Of a DNA stretch of 12,739 nucleotides, positions 11,572 through 12,739 are shown piece after piece. The stretch is taken from NCBI GenBank assembly GCA_030157745.1, contig JAOAUE010000018.1, positions 1 through 12,739 of the forward strand, written 5' to 3'. This DNA is from Minisyncoccota bacterium (GTDB taxonomy: Bacteria; Patescibacteriota; Minisyncoccia; Phycocordibacterales; UBA9973). The notes under the pieces were generated by a model that worked only from the letters and a program-made list of their open reading frames with translations, searched no databases and had not been told where the DNA came from. Position 1 is the stretch's first letter; every line of letters starts with the position of its first letter. Both the position numbers and the translations under genes were made by a program.

Positions 11572-11907
11572 TTAGTTGCCAATATTGATTTGCTTTATTG
11601 CTGGAGGAGTTAGCTTTTGCTCTTTGTTGTTAAAGGTTGCATTGATACCAAATGTTCTAGTAAGGATAGCGAGTATCCCGTAGACACCGATCATAATAAC
11701 AAAACCTATTATCCCCCACATCATGTGGTCTTGGCCTTTTTTTCTTTTTTCTGCATTGTTTGCACCACGGATAAACTCCATAATGCCCCAGATAAAGATA
11801 ACAAAGGCAACAATAAAGGCAAATTGTATAAGAGGGTTGATGATAGTCCTGTTGATACTAAAGACTATTTCATCGAAACTCTTAGCATAGGCAATGGTTT
11901 CGAACAT
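11572..11907 (-). CDS. TrbC/VirB2-like two-helix protein 1
   Basis: The 111-residue protein has two membrane helices (about 24-44 and 64-86) joined by a short basic loop (RGANNAEKRKKGQD). The motifs FIWGIMEFIRG, WGIIGFVIMIGVYGI and TRTFG are shared with the two genes upstream, making the three clear paralogues. The pattern is that of TrbC/VirB2-type pilin-like proteins, which in other bacteria are type IV secretion pilus subunits; candidate-phyla genomes often carry several. Unlike the middle copy it has no evident cleavable signal and no cysteines. The ATG is 9 nt after the stop of the middle copy, so they form an operon. Pilus function is inference. Confidence 0.75.
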   Translation of the reverse strand: MFETIAYAKSFDEIVFSINRTIINPLIQFAFIVAFVIFIWGIMEFIRGANNAEKRKKGQDHMMWGIIGFVIMIGVYGILAILTRTFGINATFNNKEQKLTPPAIKQINIGN

Positions 11908-11916
11908 GAATCAAAC

Positions 11917-12309
11917 TTATTGACAACGTCCGTTGATATAAACCATTCCTGGAGGACAAGGTACGTTGATGTTTGTAGTGTTACCTGTTGAAACACCAAA
12001 TGTTGTAGCAAGGAGTTTAACAATACCCCAGATAGCAACGATCACGAAAAGACCGATGATACCACGAAACATTGCATTTTTCTTTTCTGTTGCTGCTTTG
12101 GCATCTTTTTCACGGATATAGCCGATAACAGTCCAGATGAACCAAAGTGTTGCGGCAATCATCAAAAATGTTGTTGCTCTACCACCAAACTCTAGAAGCT
12201 TTGTAACCCAAGTATCAACATATGTTGTATCTGGTACACCCTGAATCTGAGCCAAAGCTGTCGCTGGAGCCAAAAGAAGAGCAAATAATGACATAACTAT
12301 TTTTTTCAT
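11917..12309 (-). CDS. TrbC/VirB2-like two-helix protein 2, with signal peptide
   Basis: This 130-residue protein starts with a typical signal peptide (MKKIVMSLFALLLAPATALA, cleavage before Q21). Two helices (about 42-63 and 83-106) follow, joined by a charged loop (REKDAKAATEKKNA), with the family motifs GYIRE, RGIIGLFVIVAIWGI and ATTFGVS. The tail contains two cysteines in CPPGMVYINGRC, which could close a small disulfide loop outside the membrane. It is the most complete pilin-like member: signal, two helices, short exposed tail. The start follows an A+T-rich leader without a Shine-Dalgarno site. The gene lies 61 nt downstream of the right-edge copy. Confidence 0.8.
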   Translation of the reverse strand: MKKIVMSLFALLLAPATALAQIQGVPDTTYVDTWVTKLLEFGGRATTFLMIAATLWFIWTVIGYIREKDAKAATEKKNAMFRGIIGLFVIVAIWGIVKLLATTFGVSTGNTTNINVPCPPGMVYINGRCQ

Positions 12310-12356
12310 AAAATCAAATATATTTTGTTTAACCTTTAACTATTAATACGCTTATA

Positions 12357-12383
12357 AGTATACCACAACCCTACTTTTTACAA
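12357..12383 (-). promoter_or_regulatory. Possible promoter of the middle pilin-like gene
   Basis: On the minus strand TTGTAA (12383-12378), a short 15-nt spacer and TATACT (12362-12357) lie upstream of the ATG at 12309. The -10 to ATG distance is 47 nt, as in the modules at 8054-9478, and the leader again contains TAAACAA. The spacer is shorter than ideal, and the region also forms a 6-bp hairpin (12367-12372 with 12383-12388) across the stop codon of the preceding gene. Confidence 0.35.
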
Positions 12384-12739
12384 GGGTTATTTTTGTCTGT
12401 TGTCAGACAGTCTCCAGTTTCTAGTTGTGGCACAGTATTACCAAGCCCAAAAGTAGTAGTCACGATACGGACAATACCCCAAACACCCACCATAACAGTG
12501 AGCCCGATGATGCCATAGTATATAAACTTTTTGCTCTCTTCTCTCTTTTTTACATCATTGGCATCTCTGATATAGCCAAACATCCCCCAAAGAAAGACTA
12601 GGAAAGTAATAGTGAAGATAAGCGGTATGATTGCTACTCCGATAATACACTTAAGCCAGATGAGGATATCCAAGAGAGAGTCAAAAGAGATAAGGTTACA
12701 AGAAGCTAGTTGTTGAGAGCTCGCTTGTGGAGTAGGAGC
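12371..12739 (-). CDS. TrbC/VirB2-like two-helix protein 3, N-terminus beyond the right edge
   Basis: The frame is open without a stop to the window end, so the N-terminus lies outside. A TTG at 12671-12673 could be read as a start, but the frame continues upstream for 22 more codons (APTPQASSQQLASCNLISFD) that look like the mature N-terminus of the same family. Two helices follow, with FLWGMFGYIRDAN between them, then GIIGLTVMVGVWGI and TTTFGLG. The tail ends in GDC...NNPCKK, again with two cysteines as in copy 2. The function is as for the paralogues and is inferred. Confidence 0.8.
   Translation of the reverse strand, partial: APTPQASSQQLASCNLISFDSLLDILIWLKCIIGVAIIPLIFTITFLVFLWGMFGYIRDANDVKKREESKKFIYYGIIGLTVMVGVWGIVRIVTTTFGLGNTVPQLETGDCLTTDKNNPCKK

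Noticed and set aside
1..12739. CRISPR array, transposase, integrase or toxin-antitoxin pair
   Set aside because: No spaced direct-repeat array and no protein with such motifs was found on either strand.
1..12739. Alternative genetic code with UGA as glycine
   Set aside because: The SPFH-like gene ends in TGA at the expected place, and conserved glycines in ClpB and IF-2 use GGN codons.

Overview
The window looks like a chromosomal piece of a Candidate Phyla Radiation (Patescibacteria, Parcubacteria-like) bacterium. The evidence is an IF-2 reduced to its G domain and C-terminal domains, a DUF4446 protein before infB-rbfA, several small TrbC/VirB2-like two-helix proteins in tandem, tRNA genes without an encoded CCA, and A+T-rich compact genes that mostly lack Shine-Dalgarno sites. 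UGA acts as a normal stop, which argues against the code-25 lineages. The assignment rests on gene content read by eye, not on a search.

Layout. (1) 1-620: a 5' gene fragment on the minus strand, a short G+C-rich spacer ending in an inverted copy of a tRNA 3' end, a bidirectional hairpin, and tRNA-Tyr(GTA). (2) 623-5099: a large ClpB-type AAA+ unfoldase that carries a ClpC-like ClpP-docking loop; a small five-helix membrane protein with the residue signature of the CREST hydrolase superfamily; and a cysteine desulfurase whose catalytic-loop region contains an in-frame palindromic repeat. (3) 5100-7860: a bidirectional promoter, then DUF4446 - infB - rbfA - tRNA-Cys - tRNA-Leu(TAA) on the plus strand, ending in a perfect 52-bp palindrome that also ends the opposing tRNA-Leu(TAG) - tRNA-Lys(CTT) unit. 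(4) 8040-11541: an accessory block of three head-to-tail expression modules with matching promoters, leaders of nearly equal length and related terminator-promoter joints. They express a secreted protein, a lipoprotein that looks like its distant paralogue, and an SPFH/band-7-like protein with a four-helix membrane partner. (5) 11572 to the right edge, minus strand: three paralogous TrbC/VirB2-like proteins.

How the parts may work together. Regions 2 and 3 are housekeeping: protein quality control, sulfur mobilisation (probably for tRNA thiolation or Fe-S clusters), translation initiation, 30S maturation and tRNAs. Regions 4 and 5 are devoted to the cell envelope: exported proteins of Bacteroidota-like appearance, a membrane scaffold with a partner, and pilin-like subunits. 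The least familiar material is the three-module block at 8040-11541, the CREST-like mini-enzyme at 3465-3878 and the ClpB/ClpC hybrid. All functional statements on these are inference from motifs.
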